A DNA stretch of 64,000 nt. Source: Clostridia bacterium. Lineage in GTDB: Bacteria; Bacillota_A; Clostridia; Christensenellales; Aristaeellaceae. The notes under the pieces were generated by a model, which saw nothing but the letters and a program-made list of their open reading frames with translations, did no database searches and had not been told where the DNA came from. Every line of letters starts with the position of its first letter. The first letter of the stretch is position 1. Made by a program: the position numbers and the translations under genes. The DNA is taken from positions 1-64,000 of the forward strand of contig JAFWUC010000071.1 of assembly GCA_017518705.1 (NCBI GenBank). Reading direction: 5' to 3'. This document shows positions 27,703-39,487 of the stretch, in pieces.

Positions 27703-28485
27703 ATGAGGCAGTACATAGTGGACGCGTTCACGTCCGAACCTTTTTCAGGCAATCCTGCGGCGGTATGCGTGATGGACAGGTGGCCGTCCGAAGCGTTCAT
27801 GAAACATCTGGCGGGGGAAAACAACCTGTCCGAGACCGCGTTCATAGTCAAAGAGGACGCGGGCTACCGTTTAAGGTGGTTCACCCCGGGCACGGAGGTG
27901 GAGCTCTGCGGGCACGCCACCCTGGCTTCCGCGTACGTGATTTTAAACCAAACGGAACCGAGCGGTAAAGAGGTGAGCTTCAATACCCTGAGCGGAAAAC
28001 TGACCGTGAAACGGCGGGGAGAGCTGTACGAAATGGACTTTCCCGCCTGTGAGCTTAAGGAGATACCCGTCACGGACGCCATGGAACGCGCTTTCGGCGT
28101 GCGCCCGGTAAAGGCGGTGCTGGGGCTGGACCTCGTCTGCGTGTTTGAAAACGAAGCGGACGTAAGGGAAATGTTGCCCGACCAGACGCTGCTTATGCAG
28201 CTGCCGGGGCGCCTGCAGAACGCCACTGCCCGGGGAAAGGACACGGACTGCGTGTCCCGCAGATTCTGCCCCAAGGTGGCGGTGCCGGAGGATCCGGTGT
28301 GCGGCAGCGCCCACTGCCAGATAGGTGCGTACTGGGCGAAGGAGCTGGGAAAGCCCGTGATACGGGCATACCAGGCGTCAAACCGGGGCGGATATCTTAC
28401 CTGCGAACCCAAAGACGGCGGCAGGATATCGATCAGCGGCGAAGCCTGCCTCGTGGCGGTGTCGGAGCTGCTGGTGAACGCCTGA
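27703..28485 (+). CDS. PhzF family isomerase/epimerase-like protein
   Basis: 260 aa with the diaminopimelate-epimerase fold. N-terminal YIVDAFTSEPFSGNPAAVCV, catalytic glutamate in NNLSETAFIV and the CGHATLASAY loop identify PhzF proteins; the second lobe has DPVCGSAHCQIGAYWAKELG. Members act on secondary-metabolite intermediates or have unknown substrates. ATG 27703 behind GGGAGG; the long upstream open frame overlaps DUF554 and is not used. Confidence 0.93.
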   Translation: MRQYIVDAFTSEPFSGNPAAVCVMDRWPSEAFMKHLAGENNLSETAFIVKEDAGYRLRWFTPGTEVELCGHATLASAYVILNQTEPSGKEVSFNTLSGKLTVKRRGELYEMDFPACELKEIPVTDAMERAFGVRPVKAVLGLDLVCVFENEADVREMLPDQTLLMQLPGRLQNATARGKDTDCVSRRFCPKVAVPEDPVCGSAHCQIGAYWAKELGKPVIRAYQASNRGGYLTCEPKDGGRISISGEACLVAVSELLVNA

Positions 28486-28513
28486 CAAACGGAGAAGAAG
28501 AAAGGAGAAACGC

Positions 28514-28807
28514 ATGCAGTTCATAGTTACGGCAAAAGACGGGGAAAACATGCTGGCAAAGCGCATGGAGGTGCGCCCCCGCCACCTGGAAAACATGGAA
28601 AGGATGAAGGAGCATATAGTCTGCGCGGGCGGGCTGCTGGACGAAGAAGGCAAAATGGCGGGCTCCGTGCTGATACTGGACTTCGCCTCCCGCGGGGAGC
28701 TGGACGCATACCTGGAAAAAGAACCCTACGTCACCGAAGGCGTGTGGCGGCAGGTGGACGTGCAGAAAATGAACGTGGTGATAGTGAAGGGCGAAAAAGT
28801 CAAATAA
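28514..28807 (+). CDS. YciI-like protein
   Basis: 97 aa with a dimeric ferredoxin-like fold: RPRHLENMERMKEHIVCAGG, GSVLILDFASRGELDAYLEK and DPY-like EPYVTEGVWRQVDV correspond to the YciI core with its His and Asp pair partly altered. Often found with degradative enzymes such as dehydrochlorinase-like proteins. Last gene of the operon; AAAGGAG ribosome binding site. Confidence 0.88.
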   Translation: MQFIVTAKDGENMLAKRMEVRPRHLENMERMKEHIVCAGGLLDEEGKMAGSVLILDFASRGELDAYLEKEPYVTEGVWRQVDVQKMNVVIVKGEKVK

Positions 28808-28810
28808 AAA

Positions 28811-28837
28811 AGGAGCGGCTTAGCCGCTCCTTTTTTT
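28811..28837. terminator. Bidirectional terminator
   Basis: Stem AGGAGCGGC/GCCGCTCCT with a TTA loop, flanked by A and T runs. It ends both the seven-gene operon and the convergent aminopeptidase gene. Confidence 0.9.
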
Positions 28838-28855
28838 GCCGGGGATGCGCATGCA

Positions 28856-30082
28856 TCATGCCCAGGTGCCGTTTCTGAACACGGGCACCGTGCTCCCGTC
28901 GGGCTTTATGCCGTCGATGTCCAGGTCGTCCGCGCCCACCATGAAATCCACGTGGATGAGGGAGTCGTTGACGCCCTTCTGCCGGGCTTCCTCCACGCTC
29001 ATGTCGTCGCCGCCGGGCAGCACTTCCTTAAAGCCCATGCCCAGCGCCATGTGGCAGCAGGCGTTCTCGTCGAACAGCGTCTCGTAGAACAGTATGCCGC
29101 ACTGGTTGACCGGGCTCTCCTTGGGCACCAAAGCCACTTCGCCCAGCATGCAGGCGGTCTCGTCCATGTGTATGGTCTTTTCCAGCAGTTCCTGCCCCTT
29201 TTTCGCACGGCAGGACACGGCTTTGCCGTCCTTGAAGGTGATGGAGAACTCTTCTACCAGCTGGCTGTGCAGGGACAGGGGCTTGACCGCCACCAGCGTG
29301 CCTTCGCATCTGCCCGCCATGGGGGAGGTGAATATCTCCTCCGTGGGCATGTTGGGGATGTAGAACGCGCCGTTTAGGCTGTTGGTCACGCCCGCGCCTT
29401 CCCACTTCGCCCCGGGGATCAGCTCCACCGTGAAGTCGGTGCCGTTGGCGCTTTTGTATTTAAGGGAGGCAAAACCCTGGGCGTTCAGCCACTCCGCCTT
29501 GTCCTGTATGAATTTCGTGTGGGCGTTCCAGGCTTCCACCGGGTCGCCCTCCTCGCTCACGCGCACGGTCTTCAATATGGCGTCCCACAGCTTGTCCACC
29601 TTGTCGGGATCGCCGGGGAAGCACTTGGCGGCCCACTTTTCGGAGGGATACGCCGCGATCACCCACTGGTGCTTGCCCTCTATGGCGCTTCTGTAGGGCT
29701 TGACCACCTTGCCGCGGGCGCGGGACACCGCCGCCAGCTTGCCCGGGTCTATGCCCGCCATGGCGTCCGGGTCGTCGGAGGCGATGTATATGCGGCAGGG
29801 CAGGTCCTGCGTCATCTGCTTTAACTTCTCTTCCTCCCAGGGCAGCACTTCGCACAGCACTTCCTCGTCCGCGTAAGTGAAGTTAAGGCGCCTCTGGGCG
29901 TCGCTCTGCCACTCTACGTTCACCTTTTTCGCTCCCGCCCTGTAGCACTCCTCGATCAGCAGCGCGGCGAACTCGCTCAGTTCCACCGAAATGGTCAGCA
30001 TGACCACCTGGCCCTTCTGCACGTTGGCGCCCGTGTGGACGATCAGCCGGGCGTATTTCTCAAGCAGGTTTTCGGATATCAT
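28856..30082 (-). CDS. M29 family metallo-aminopeptidase
   Basis: 408 aa, the length of AmpS/PepS-type aminopeptidases. It begins with LLEKYARLIVHTGANVQKGQ and has the family's metal-site region GEVALVPKESPVNQCGILFYETLFDENA, with ligands in the HMALG and HVDFM segments. It removes N-terminal residues from peptides in the cytoplasm. It has its own start region and is divergent from the PFOR gene. Confidence 0.94.
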   Translation of the reverse strand: MISENLLEKYARLIVHTGANVQKGQVVMLTISVELSEFAALLIEECYRAGAKKVNVEWQSDAQRRLNFTYADEEVLCEVLPWEEEKLKQMTQDLPCRIYIASDDPDAMAGIDPGKLAAVSRARGKVVKPYRSAIEGKHQWVIAAYPSEKWAAKCFPGDPDKVDKLWDAILKTVRVSEEGDPVEAWNAHTKFIQDKAEWLNAQGFASLKYKSANGTDFTVELIPGAKWEGAGVTNSLNGAFYIPNMPTEEIFTSPMAGRCEGTLVAVKPLSLHSQLVEEFSITFKDGKAVSCRAKKGQELLEKTIHMDETACMLGEVALVPKESPVNQCGILFYETLFDENACCHMALGMGFKEVLPGGDDMSVEEARQKGVNDSLIHVDFMVGADDLDIDGIKPDGSTVPVFRNGTWA

Positions 30083-30122
30083 GGCGTTACCTCGTTTCGC
30101 AAAGATGTTGGGGGTATTGTAG

Positions 30123-33803
<3,681 letters not shown>

Positions 33804-33819
33804 ACCCAAACCAAAGACG

Positions 33820-33844
33820 GAGCCGCGCTTCTGCGCGGCTCTTG
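33820..33844 (+). terminator. Terminator after PFOR
   Basis: Stem AGCCGCGC/GCGCGGCT, short loop, CTTGT tail (weak T run). Confidence 0.6.
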
Positions 33845-33876
33845 TCGTAACCTTCCGATACCGGGAAGGCTGATCC

Positions 33877-33980
33877 CCGGCGCGTCATTGTGAGGGCGCG
33901 AATGGGAGTGAATTTGCGTACGGTGGACGCAAAGAGCCATGAGCGTTCGTTAATGCGAGCGCGGCGATCCGTTACAGGAA
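33877..33980. repeat. Possible degenerate intergenic repeat element
   Basis: The stretch has CGTCATTGTGAGGGCGCGAA at one end and AATGCGAGCGCGGCGATCCG at the other. This pattern resembles the CGTCATTGCGAG...GCAATCC intergenic elements seen in many bacterial genomes. Only one copy was noticed in this window, so the call rests on resemblance. Confidence 0.3.
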
Positions 33981-34046
33981 TATCATCGTGTTTTGCGCTG
34001 TAAGCATCAGACGGGGACGGATCAAGGTAGGAATCAAAAGGCTTTT

Positions 34047-34598
34047 ATGATAATACTTCTCTTTTTCGCGGTAATGCTCTTCATCGCTTCGGCGGCGTCG
34101 GTCTACGAAGACGACCTGATGATCAGGGGCTATGTGACCGTAAATAACAGCATCGTGACAAAGCTGGTGCTGGGGCGTCTGCCGTTCCTGGGCGGCAAGA
34201 ATCCGCCTGGTAACAGGCAGCGTTTTACCGTTGTGGGCATAGTGCTTTACTCCGTCAGCGTGCTGTGCATAGCGTTCTGCGTTTACACGGCGCTGACCCT
34301 TGAGCCGGTCGAAGGGCTGGAATACGGCGGCGGATACGGCAAATGGGGCGTGGGGGAAAAATATAACAGCACCGAAGGCCTCGTTCGCTGGGTCTCGTCT
34401 TGCTGGGGGTTGTTTGAAGCGGCGATATACCTGATAAACAGCATAGGGGTGATGCTGGGTAAACCCGACATAAGCAGAAATAAGGTCATAACAGGAATCT
34501 TTTTTCTTGTGGTAATAATCTTCTGTTTGTTTATGGGATGGGGGTGCTGGAAAGCTGCCGGATACATCTGGCGGGACATACAGGCTGCGAGGGGATAA
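34047..34598 (+). CDS. Membrane protein of unknown function
   Basis: 183 aa with four hydrophobic segments: MIILLFFAVMLFIASAAS, VVGIVLYSVSVLCIAFCVYT, a weaker one near EAAIYLINSIGVML and ITGIFFLVVIIFCLFMG. Not recognised. ATG 34047 is preferred because AAAAGG precedes it. It lies alone between PFOR and the NUDIX gene. Confidence 0.6.
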   Translation: MIILLFFAVMLFIASAASVYEDDLMIRGYVTVNNSIVTKLVLGRLPFLGGKNPPGNRQRFTVVGIVLYSVSVLCIAFCVYTALTLEPVEGLEYGGGYGKWGVGEKYNSTEGLVRWVSSCWGLFEAAIYLINSIGVMLGKPDISRNKVITGIFFLVVIIFCLFMGWGCWKAAGYIWRDIQAARG

Positions 34599-34634
34599 GA
34601 CGTAAGATTTCAATAAACAGAGGGAAACACGGAA

Positions 34635-35117
34635 ATGAAGACCATCAGTATAATCGGCGATAACTATTTCGGGCACTGGGACAAGACCCGTACAGCCTGC
34701 CGCGGCATAGTGCTCAGGGACGGAAAGCTGCTTTTGTCTTACGAGACAAATACGGACACCTGGATGCTCCCGGGCGGCGGGCTGGAGGCGGGGGAGAGCG
34801 AAAGCGCCTGCTGCGTGCGCGAAGTGGGAGAGGAGACGGGTCTCGTGGTGGAGCCCTCGCTGCCGCAGCTGGAGATAGACGAGTATTACGAGGACTGCAG
34901 GTACGTGAGCCTGTATTTCTTCTGCCGCGCTGCAGGCAGGACCGAAAAACATCTGACCGAAAGGGAAAAGCAGGCGGGCATGGAACCAAAGTGGCTTTTC
35001 CCCGCCGAGGCGCTGGAAATATTCTCGAAGCACGCCGAGTTTGCCGCCGAAAACGAGGAAAAGCGGGGTATGTACCTCCGGGAATTCACGGCGCTCAACG
35101 CGCTTATGGACGAGTGA
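34635..35117 (+). CDS. NUDIX hydrolase
   Basis: 160 aa. The NUDIX box is complete: GGGLEAGESESACCVREVGE followed by ETGL (residues 50-73). It hydrolyses nucleoside-diphosphate-linked substrates; the particular one is unknown. AGGGAAAC upstream of ATG. It ends 12 bases before the methyltransferase gene, with a GGGAGG box between. Confidence 0.93.
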   Translation: MKTISIIGDNYFGHWDKTRTACRGIVLRDGKLLLSYETNTDTWMLPGGGLEAGESESACCVREVGEETGLVVEPSLPQLEIDEYYEDCRYVSLYFFCRAAGRTEKHLTEREKQAGMEPKWLFPAEALEIFSKHAEFAAENEEKRGMYLREFTALNALMDE

Positions 35118-35129
35118 CGGGAGGGCACC

Positions 35130-35933
35130 ATGTGGAAACTGGGCTGGATAGACCCGAGTGAATATCCCTTCGACTGCATGCTGCGCATGGAGCGCTTCCA
35201 GATACGCCTGATACTTGATTATCTGGAGGAAGCGGACAGGCCCGTTATGGGCATCGCGCTGAAAAATAATCCCAAGGTGGCGTGGCTGTGGAAGCAAAAG
35301 TGCCCCGAGCGCGCGGGGGAGATAGACGCGCTCGCCGCCCTCGCCCCGGACGGCATGGCCCCCGCCCGGGTGCGTCAAGCGGAAGAGACCATCCTGGGCG
35401 GGTACGAGGACTTCGTCATCTACACCACGCCCGAAGTCATGAACGAAAAGTGCGACTTCATACGCGGCTGGAAACCGGAAAGCCTGTACGAGATCTGCGA
35501 GCTTACCGGCAGGACGGTGCTGGACGTGGGCAGCGGCACGGGGCGGCTGGCGTTCGCGGCGGCTCAAAAGGCCGCGTTCGTGGCGGCGAGCGAGCCGGTG
35601 GACGCCCTTAGGGAGTTCATGCGGGACGAGATCGCGAAAAGGGGCATTACCAACATGCGGGTGTGCGACGGGCTGTGCCACAGTCTGCCTTTCCCGGACG
35701 ACAGTTTCGACGTGACCATGAGCGGCCATGTGGTGGGGGACCTGTTTTGCGAGGAGGTCGCCGAACTCACCCGCGTCACGAAAAACGGCGGCTGGCTGCT
35801 GGACGTGCCCGGAGACCAGCGTACGCCTGCCCGCAGGAACGAAAAACTGCTTAATGACGGTTGGGAGGAACTGCCTTATCTGGGCACGTTCGGGCAGACC
35901 ACTTACCGCTACAGGAAGCAGGTCAAGAAGTAG
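35130..35933 (+). CDS. SAM-dependent class I methyltransferase with extra N-terminal domain
   Basis: 267 aa. Residues 125-240 are a Rossmann methyltransferase: VLDVGSGTGRLAFAAAQ (motif I), ASEPVDALREFM, LPFPDDSFDVTMSGHVVGD and the post-motif strand NGGWLLDVPG. Residues 1-110 (MWKLGWIDPSEYPFDCMLRM and onward) form a helical region I do not recognise. Acceptor unknown. Probably co-transcribed with the NUDIX gene. Confidence 0.87.
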   Translation: MWKLGWIDPSEYPFDCMLRMERFQIRLILDYLEEADRPVMGIALKNNPKVAWLWKQKCPERAGEIDALAALAPDGMAPARVRQAEETILGGYEDFVIYTTPEVMNEKCDFIRGWKPESLYEICELTGRTVLDVGSGTGRLAFAAAQKAAFVAASEPVDALREFMRDEIAKRGITNMRVCDGLCHSLPFPDDSFDVTMSGHVVGDLFCEEVAELTRVTKNGGWLLDVPGDQRTPARRNEKLLNDGWEELPYLGTFGQTTYRYRKQVKK

Positions 35934-35986
35934 CGGAGGCATATACGCCGCCGCAGGGATCACTAATCACTGACTCGGAGAAGCAT

Positions 35987-37057
35987 ATGACATTCGAACT
36001 CAAGCCCGACTACGAACAGGTCAAACAGCGGTACATGGCGTTCTGGGAACGGGAGATGGTAGACCGTCCGCCCGTGTGCGTCGCCCTGCCCAAAGCGGGG
36101 GCGAGACCGTACGGGCGCAGGACATACGCATCACTGGAAGAAAAGTGGCTGGACATAGACGGGCGCGTGGAGGAGACGGCGGCGGGGCTTGAAAACACCG
36201 AGTTTTTGTACGACTCCCTGCCCGTCGCCTGGCCCAACCTGGGACCGGAGATCTTTTCTGCCTGGTGCGGCTGCCCCTACAGTTTCGGCAGGACCACCGC
36301 CTGGTCCCGTCCCGCGATAAACGACTGGGAGAGGGACTTTGAAAAGACGCGCCTTGACATGGACCATCCCCTGTTCAGGACCATGGAGGAGTTCACCCGG
36401 AAGCTGATCTCCCGGGGCAGGGGGCGCTTTATAGTGGGGCTTACGGACTTCCATCCCGGCGGCGACCATATAGCCGCGCTCCGCGGCGGGCAGACCCTGG
36501 CCATGGACCTGCTGGAAAACCCGGACTGGGTCAAAAGGGCGCTTGCCCGGGCGGAAGGGGAGTATTACGCCGCTTACGGGGTGTTTTACCGCATGGTACA
36601 CGAGGCGGGCATGCCCACCACCAGCTGGACCACGCTGATAAACGACGGCACCTACTACATCCCCTCCAACGACTTTTCCTGCATGATCAGCCGCGAGATG
36701 TTCAACGAGTTCTTCTTGCCGGGCATCGCGCGGGAGTGCGCGTTCTACGGGCGCTCCATATACCACCTGGACGGTCCCGGGGCACTCAGGCACCTGGACG
36801 CGCTGCTTGAGATACCCGAACTCGACGCGGTGCAGTGGGTGTGCGGCGAGGGCAACCAGGGCTACCACAAGTGGGTGGACGTATACAAGCGCATACAGGC
36901 GGCAGGCAAGGGGATACAGATGATGTGCGATATAAAGGAGCTGGACATGATATTCGAGACGCTCCGCCCCGAAGGCGTGTGGTTCTCGAACATTTCGGGC
37001 ATCCGCGACAGGGAGACCGCGGAATATGCCGTCGGGCGGATAACGCGCTGGAAATAA
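35987..37057 (+). CDS. Uroporphyrinogen decarboxylase-like (URO-D/MtaA fold) protein
   Basis: 356 aa. The TIM-barrel URO-D superfamily pattern is seen in the C-terminal part: YHLDGPGALRHLDALLEIPE, LDAVQWVCGEGNQ and GVWFSNISGIRDRETAEYAV. The family includes uroporphyrinogen decarboxylases and methylcorrinoid:CoM-type methyltransferases. Haem-synthesis residues are not evident and no haem genes are near, so a demethylase or unknown role is more likely. ATG 35987 follows CGGAGAA. Confidence 0.75.
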   Translation: MTFELKPDYEQVKQRYMAFWEREMVDRPPVCVALPKAGARPYGRRTYASLEEKWLDIDGRVEETAAGLENTEFLYDSLPVAWPNLGPEIFSAWCGCPYSFGRTTAWSRPAINDWERDFEKTRLDMDHPLFRTMEEFTRKLISRGRGRFIVGLTDFHPGGDHIAALRGGQTLAMDLLENPDWVKRALARAEGEYYAAYGVFYRMVHEAGMPTTSWTTLINDGTYYIPSNDFSCMISREMFNEFFLPGIARECAFYGRSIYHLDGPGALRHLDALLEIPELDAVQWVCGEGNQGYHKWVDVYKRIQAAGKGIQMMCDIKELDMIFETLRPEGVWFSNISGIRDRETAEYAVGRITRWK

Positions 37058-37073
37058 CGCGCCGATAATTAAA

Positions 37074-37105
37074 GGGAGCCGGAGGATCCGGCTCCCGCGC
37101 TTTTT
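37074..37105. terminator. Terminator between convergent genes
   Basis: Stem GGGAGCCGG/CCGGCTCCC with a 5-base loop and CGCTTTTT tail. Confidence 0.85.
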
Positions 37106-37120
37106 GCCGGTTTGAGTTTT

Positions 37121-39139
37121 TTATTCTGCGTTTACGGTCAGGGAGGGGACCGCTTCGCAGTTTATGAGCTCAAACACGGTGGGAGCGTCGAAAGGCGCGC
37201 CCATGGCTGCCATTTCGTCGCTGTAAAAGCCGCTGCCCACGATGTCGCCTATGCCTTCGACGTTCGCCCCGGCGTTCACGCTCACGTTCAGCGCCCTGCA
37301 GTCGGTAAACACGGTCACGGGCATGCCAAGCTCTTCGCCGGGATAGCCGCCCGCGTAACCGGTGATGCCGCCGATCCAGAAGCAGTCGTCGCCCACGGTC
37401 AGCACCACGTCCTGCGCCGTAAGATCAGTGAACTGCTCCGAGGTGAAACCGCAGCCAGAGATGCCGCCTATGCCGTAGCAGCCGCTGCCGGCGGTCACGC
37501 TGCCGGTGGCAGCGCAGTTTACTACGCTGGTCATCTGCAGACCGCCGCCCACGATGCCCGCGTTGGCGGTGCCGTCGGGTATCACGATGTCGGCTTGAAC
37601 GTCGCAGCCGCTTATCAGGCTGCCCAGACCCGCGCCGACGATGCCGCCGTACATGCCTTCCCGGCTGAGCTCGGTATAGTGCGCGGTGACTTTGCCGTTT
37701 ACCAGTTTGATGTCCGAAATGGCGGAACAGTAGGCGTAGCCCACCGCGTCGGCGGCCATCACGCTGCCGTCCACGCAGGCGTTCTCCAGCGTGAAGTTGC
37801 CTATTTTGGCGTTTGCGGCGCAACCGAACAGGCCCAGCGCCCAGCCTTCGGGCTGTTTGACGCTCAGGTTGCTGATGGTGTGGCCCTGCCCGTCAAACGT
37901 GCCGGTGAAAGCGGCTGCCATGTCCGGCACCTCGCCTTCCTCGCCGCCGCCCATCACGAAGGCGCCTATGGGCGTCCAGTCGATCCCCGCCAGGTCTATG
38001 TCGGCAGTAAGCACGTAACTGCCGGAAAGATCCGCGCTGATCGCCGCCAGCTTTTCGGCGGAATCGATCTCTGTCACAGCGGCATCCTGCTTTATCCAGC
38101 TGATGGCGCCGTCGTCGGCGGTAAGCGTCAGCACCGTTTCTCCCGCCTCGTTCACCGTCAGGGCGTAGGGGGCGGATTCGGCTTCGCCTTCAAGGTTGCT
38201 GAACGCCACATACAGACCCGCGCCGTCTCCCTTTTCGCCCGTATCCGCGGCGAACGCCTCGAAATCGGCGGTCTTGACGCCGTTCATAAAGGTCTCGCCG
38301 TGGCCGTTCGAGTCTATGGTCATGCTGAGGTCAGCAGAAGCGTATTCCTCGCCGAAGGCGCTCAGGTCCGCCTTCCAGCTGCCCGTAAAGCCCAGCGCCT
38401 CCAGCTGCGCCGCCGCTTCCGGCGCATGGGCGGAGTAATCCAGGTTTTCAAGGCAGAACAGATTTATCACGTCGTCTGTCAGCTGCGCGTCCGCGTCCAC
38501 GGGAAAGCCCGCCGCCAGCCAGTAGGCGTAAGGTCCGGCGTTGTACAGCTTAAGCGCGTCGGGATCGCTGCCGTAGCGGAATTCCAGATGGTAAGTCTCC
38601 TCGGGCGTGTCGGGCATCATGAAGAAGTATCTGAATTCGCCCGCGTCTTCGTCCGCCGTTTCATACAGGAAGCCCTCCATCATGCCGCCCAGCGACAGCG
38701 TGCCCGCGTAAGCATACTCGTGGCTGAACACCTTATCGCCGTTTCCGTCCGCGCCGCTTATCACGGGAGCGTCAAAGGTGATGGTGTTCACGCCGTTTAT
38801 GAACAGGCAGTCGAACTGCGCGCCGTTTGAGCCGTCACCGAAGGCGTCGATCGCTTCCTGCCCGTAGAGCGTGCCGCTGCAGGCGGACTTCAAGAGCTCC
38901 GCATACACGGGCGCGTTTTCGCTGCCGAGCACGGCGGCGCAGGGATCAAGCCATTTTTCGTCGTACTGTGGGTCGGTGATCACGGGGAACAGCGGCTCGT
39001 ACGTGCCTTTTACCGCTTTAAGCAGGGCGGCTGCCCGGGCAGCATCGTCCGCTTCAGCGTTCTCTTCTGCAAGACCGAAGGAGAACAGCATGAGCAGCGC
39101 CAGCGCAAGAGAAAAGAATTTGCTCAAATTCGACTTCAT
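37121..39139 (-). CDS. Exported protein with ZinT-like and GLUG/beta-helix regions
   Basis: 672 aa. Signal peptide 1-24 (LALALLMLFSFGLAEE). Residues 40-235 resemble ZinT/YodA metal-binding lipocalin-like domains: VKGTYEPLFPVI, INGVNTITFDAPV, FRYFFMMPD and YHLEFRYGSDPDAL. A second similar beta domain (FTGSWKADLSAFGEEYAS) covers 250-350. Residues 355-672 form GLUG-type repeats (GTFDGQGHTISNLSV, NCAATGSVTAGSGCYGIGGI), predicted to be a beta-helix. ZinT proteins bind zinc outside the cytoplasm. Two palindromes and a promoter upstream suggest repressor control, possibly metal-responsive. Confidence 0.75.
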   Translation of the reverse strand: MKSNLSKFFSLALALLMLFSFGLAEENAEADDAARAAALLKAVKGTYEPLFPVITDPQYDEKWLDPCAAVLGSENAPVYAELLKSACSGTLYGQEAIDAFGDGSNGAQFDCLFINGVNTITFDAPVISGADGNGDKVFSHEYAYAGTLSLGGMMEGFLYETADEDAGEFRYFFMMPDTPEETYHLEFRYGSDPDALKLYNAGPYAYWLAAGFPVDADAQLTDDVINLFCLENLDYSAHAPEAAAQLEALGFTGSWKADLSAFGEEYASADLSMTIDSNGHGETFMNGVKTADFEAFAADTGEKGDGAGLYVAFSNLEGEAESAPYALTVNEAGETVLTLTADDGAISWIKQDAAVTEIDSAEKLAAISADLSGSYVLTADIDLAGIDWTPIGAFVMGGGEEGEVPDMAAAFTGTFDGQGHTISNLSVKQPEGWALGLFGCAANAKIGNFTLENACVDGSVMAADAVGYAYCSAISDIKLVNGKVTAHYTELSREGMYGGIVGAGLGSLISGCDVQADIVIPDGTANAGIVGGGLQMTSVVNCAATGSVTAGSGCYGIGGISGCGFTSEQFTDLTAQDVVLTVGDDCFWIGGITGYAGGYPGEELGMPVTVFTDCRALNVSVNAGANVEGIGDIVGSGFYSDEMAAMGAPFDAPTVFELINCEAVPSLTVNAE

Positions 39140-39162
39140 AATATTTCCTCCATGTGATATTT

Positions 39163-39178
39163 GTTAGCGGTGACTAAC
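39163..39178 (-). promoter_or_regulatory. Second palindrome, near ribosome binding site of ZinT-like gene
   Basis: GTTAGCGGTGACTAAC on the plus strand: inverted arms GTTAG/CTAAC matching the outer bases of the stronger palindrome at 39237-39254. Confidence 0.6.
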
Positions 39179-39236
39179 TAATATCCTCAGAAAAACCGCC
39201 TGTATGCGGCGGATCCGTCACGAGTCTTGCCATATA

Positions 39237-39254
39237 TGTTAGCCAACGCTAACA
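39237..39254 (-). promoter_or_regulatory. Operator palindrome overlapping the transcription start
   Basis: TGTTAGCCAACGCTAACA: 7-bp perfect inverted arms around a 4-base centre, immediately downstream of the -10 box. Its placement is typical for a repressor. The GTTAGC/GCTAAC arms recall DtxR/MntR-type metalloregulator boxes, but the regulator is not in this window. Confidence 0.7.
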
Positions 39255-39256
39255 GC

Positions 39257-39285
39257 ATAATATCATAAGGTCGCCCGCCTGTCAA
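39257..39285 (-). promoter_or_regulatory. Promoter for the ZinT-like gene
   Basis: On the minus strand TTGACA, 17 bases, TATTAT, directly followed by the operator palindrome. The rest of the gap, 39286-39440, holds nothing I recognise. Confidence 0.8.
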
Positions 39286-39445
39286 GCGCGGCGGGCGCGG
39301 TTTATGCGCCGAACCGAAAGATTAACATAAACGGCGCGATAACCGAATGCGTCCGCCGTCCCAGGCAAAACAGCCGCGCACGGTCGGGTGCAGGGCCTGC
39401 CGCTTTGGATGCGGCGGGTGCGTGCGGGGGGGAAAAAAAGGCATG

Positions 39446-39472
39446 AAAAAACCGCCGCGGATATTCCGCGGC
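39446..39472 (-). terminator. Terminator after secreted HAD gene
   Basis: On the minus strand GCCGCGG/CCGCGGC stem with a 5-base loop, then GGTTTTTTC. Confidence 0.8.
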
Positions 39473-39487
39473 AGCTGCTTTTTATCG

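Noticed and set aside
33972..35963. 663-codon minus-strand frame opposite the NUDIX and methyltransferase genes
   Set aside because: It spans three genes with clear motifs on the other strand and their intergenic gaps.
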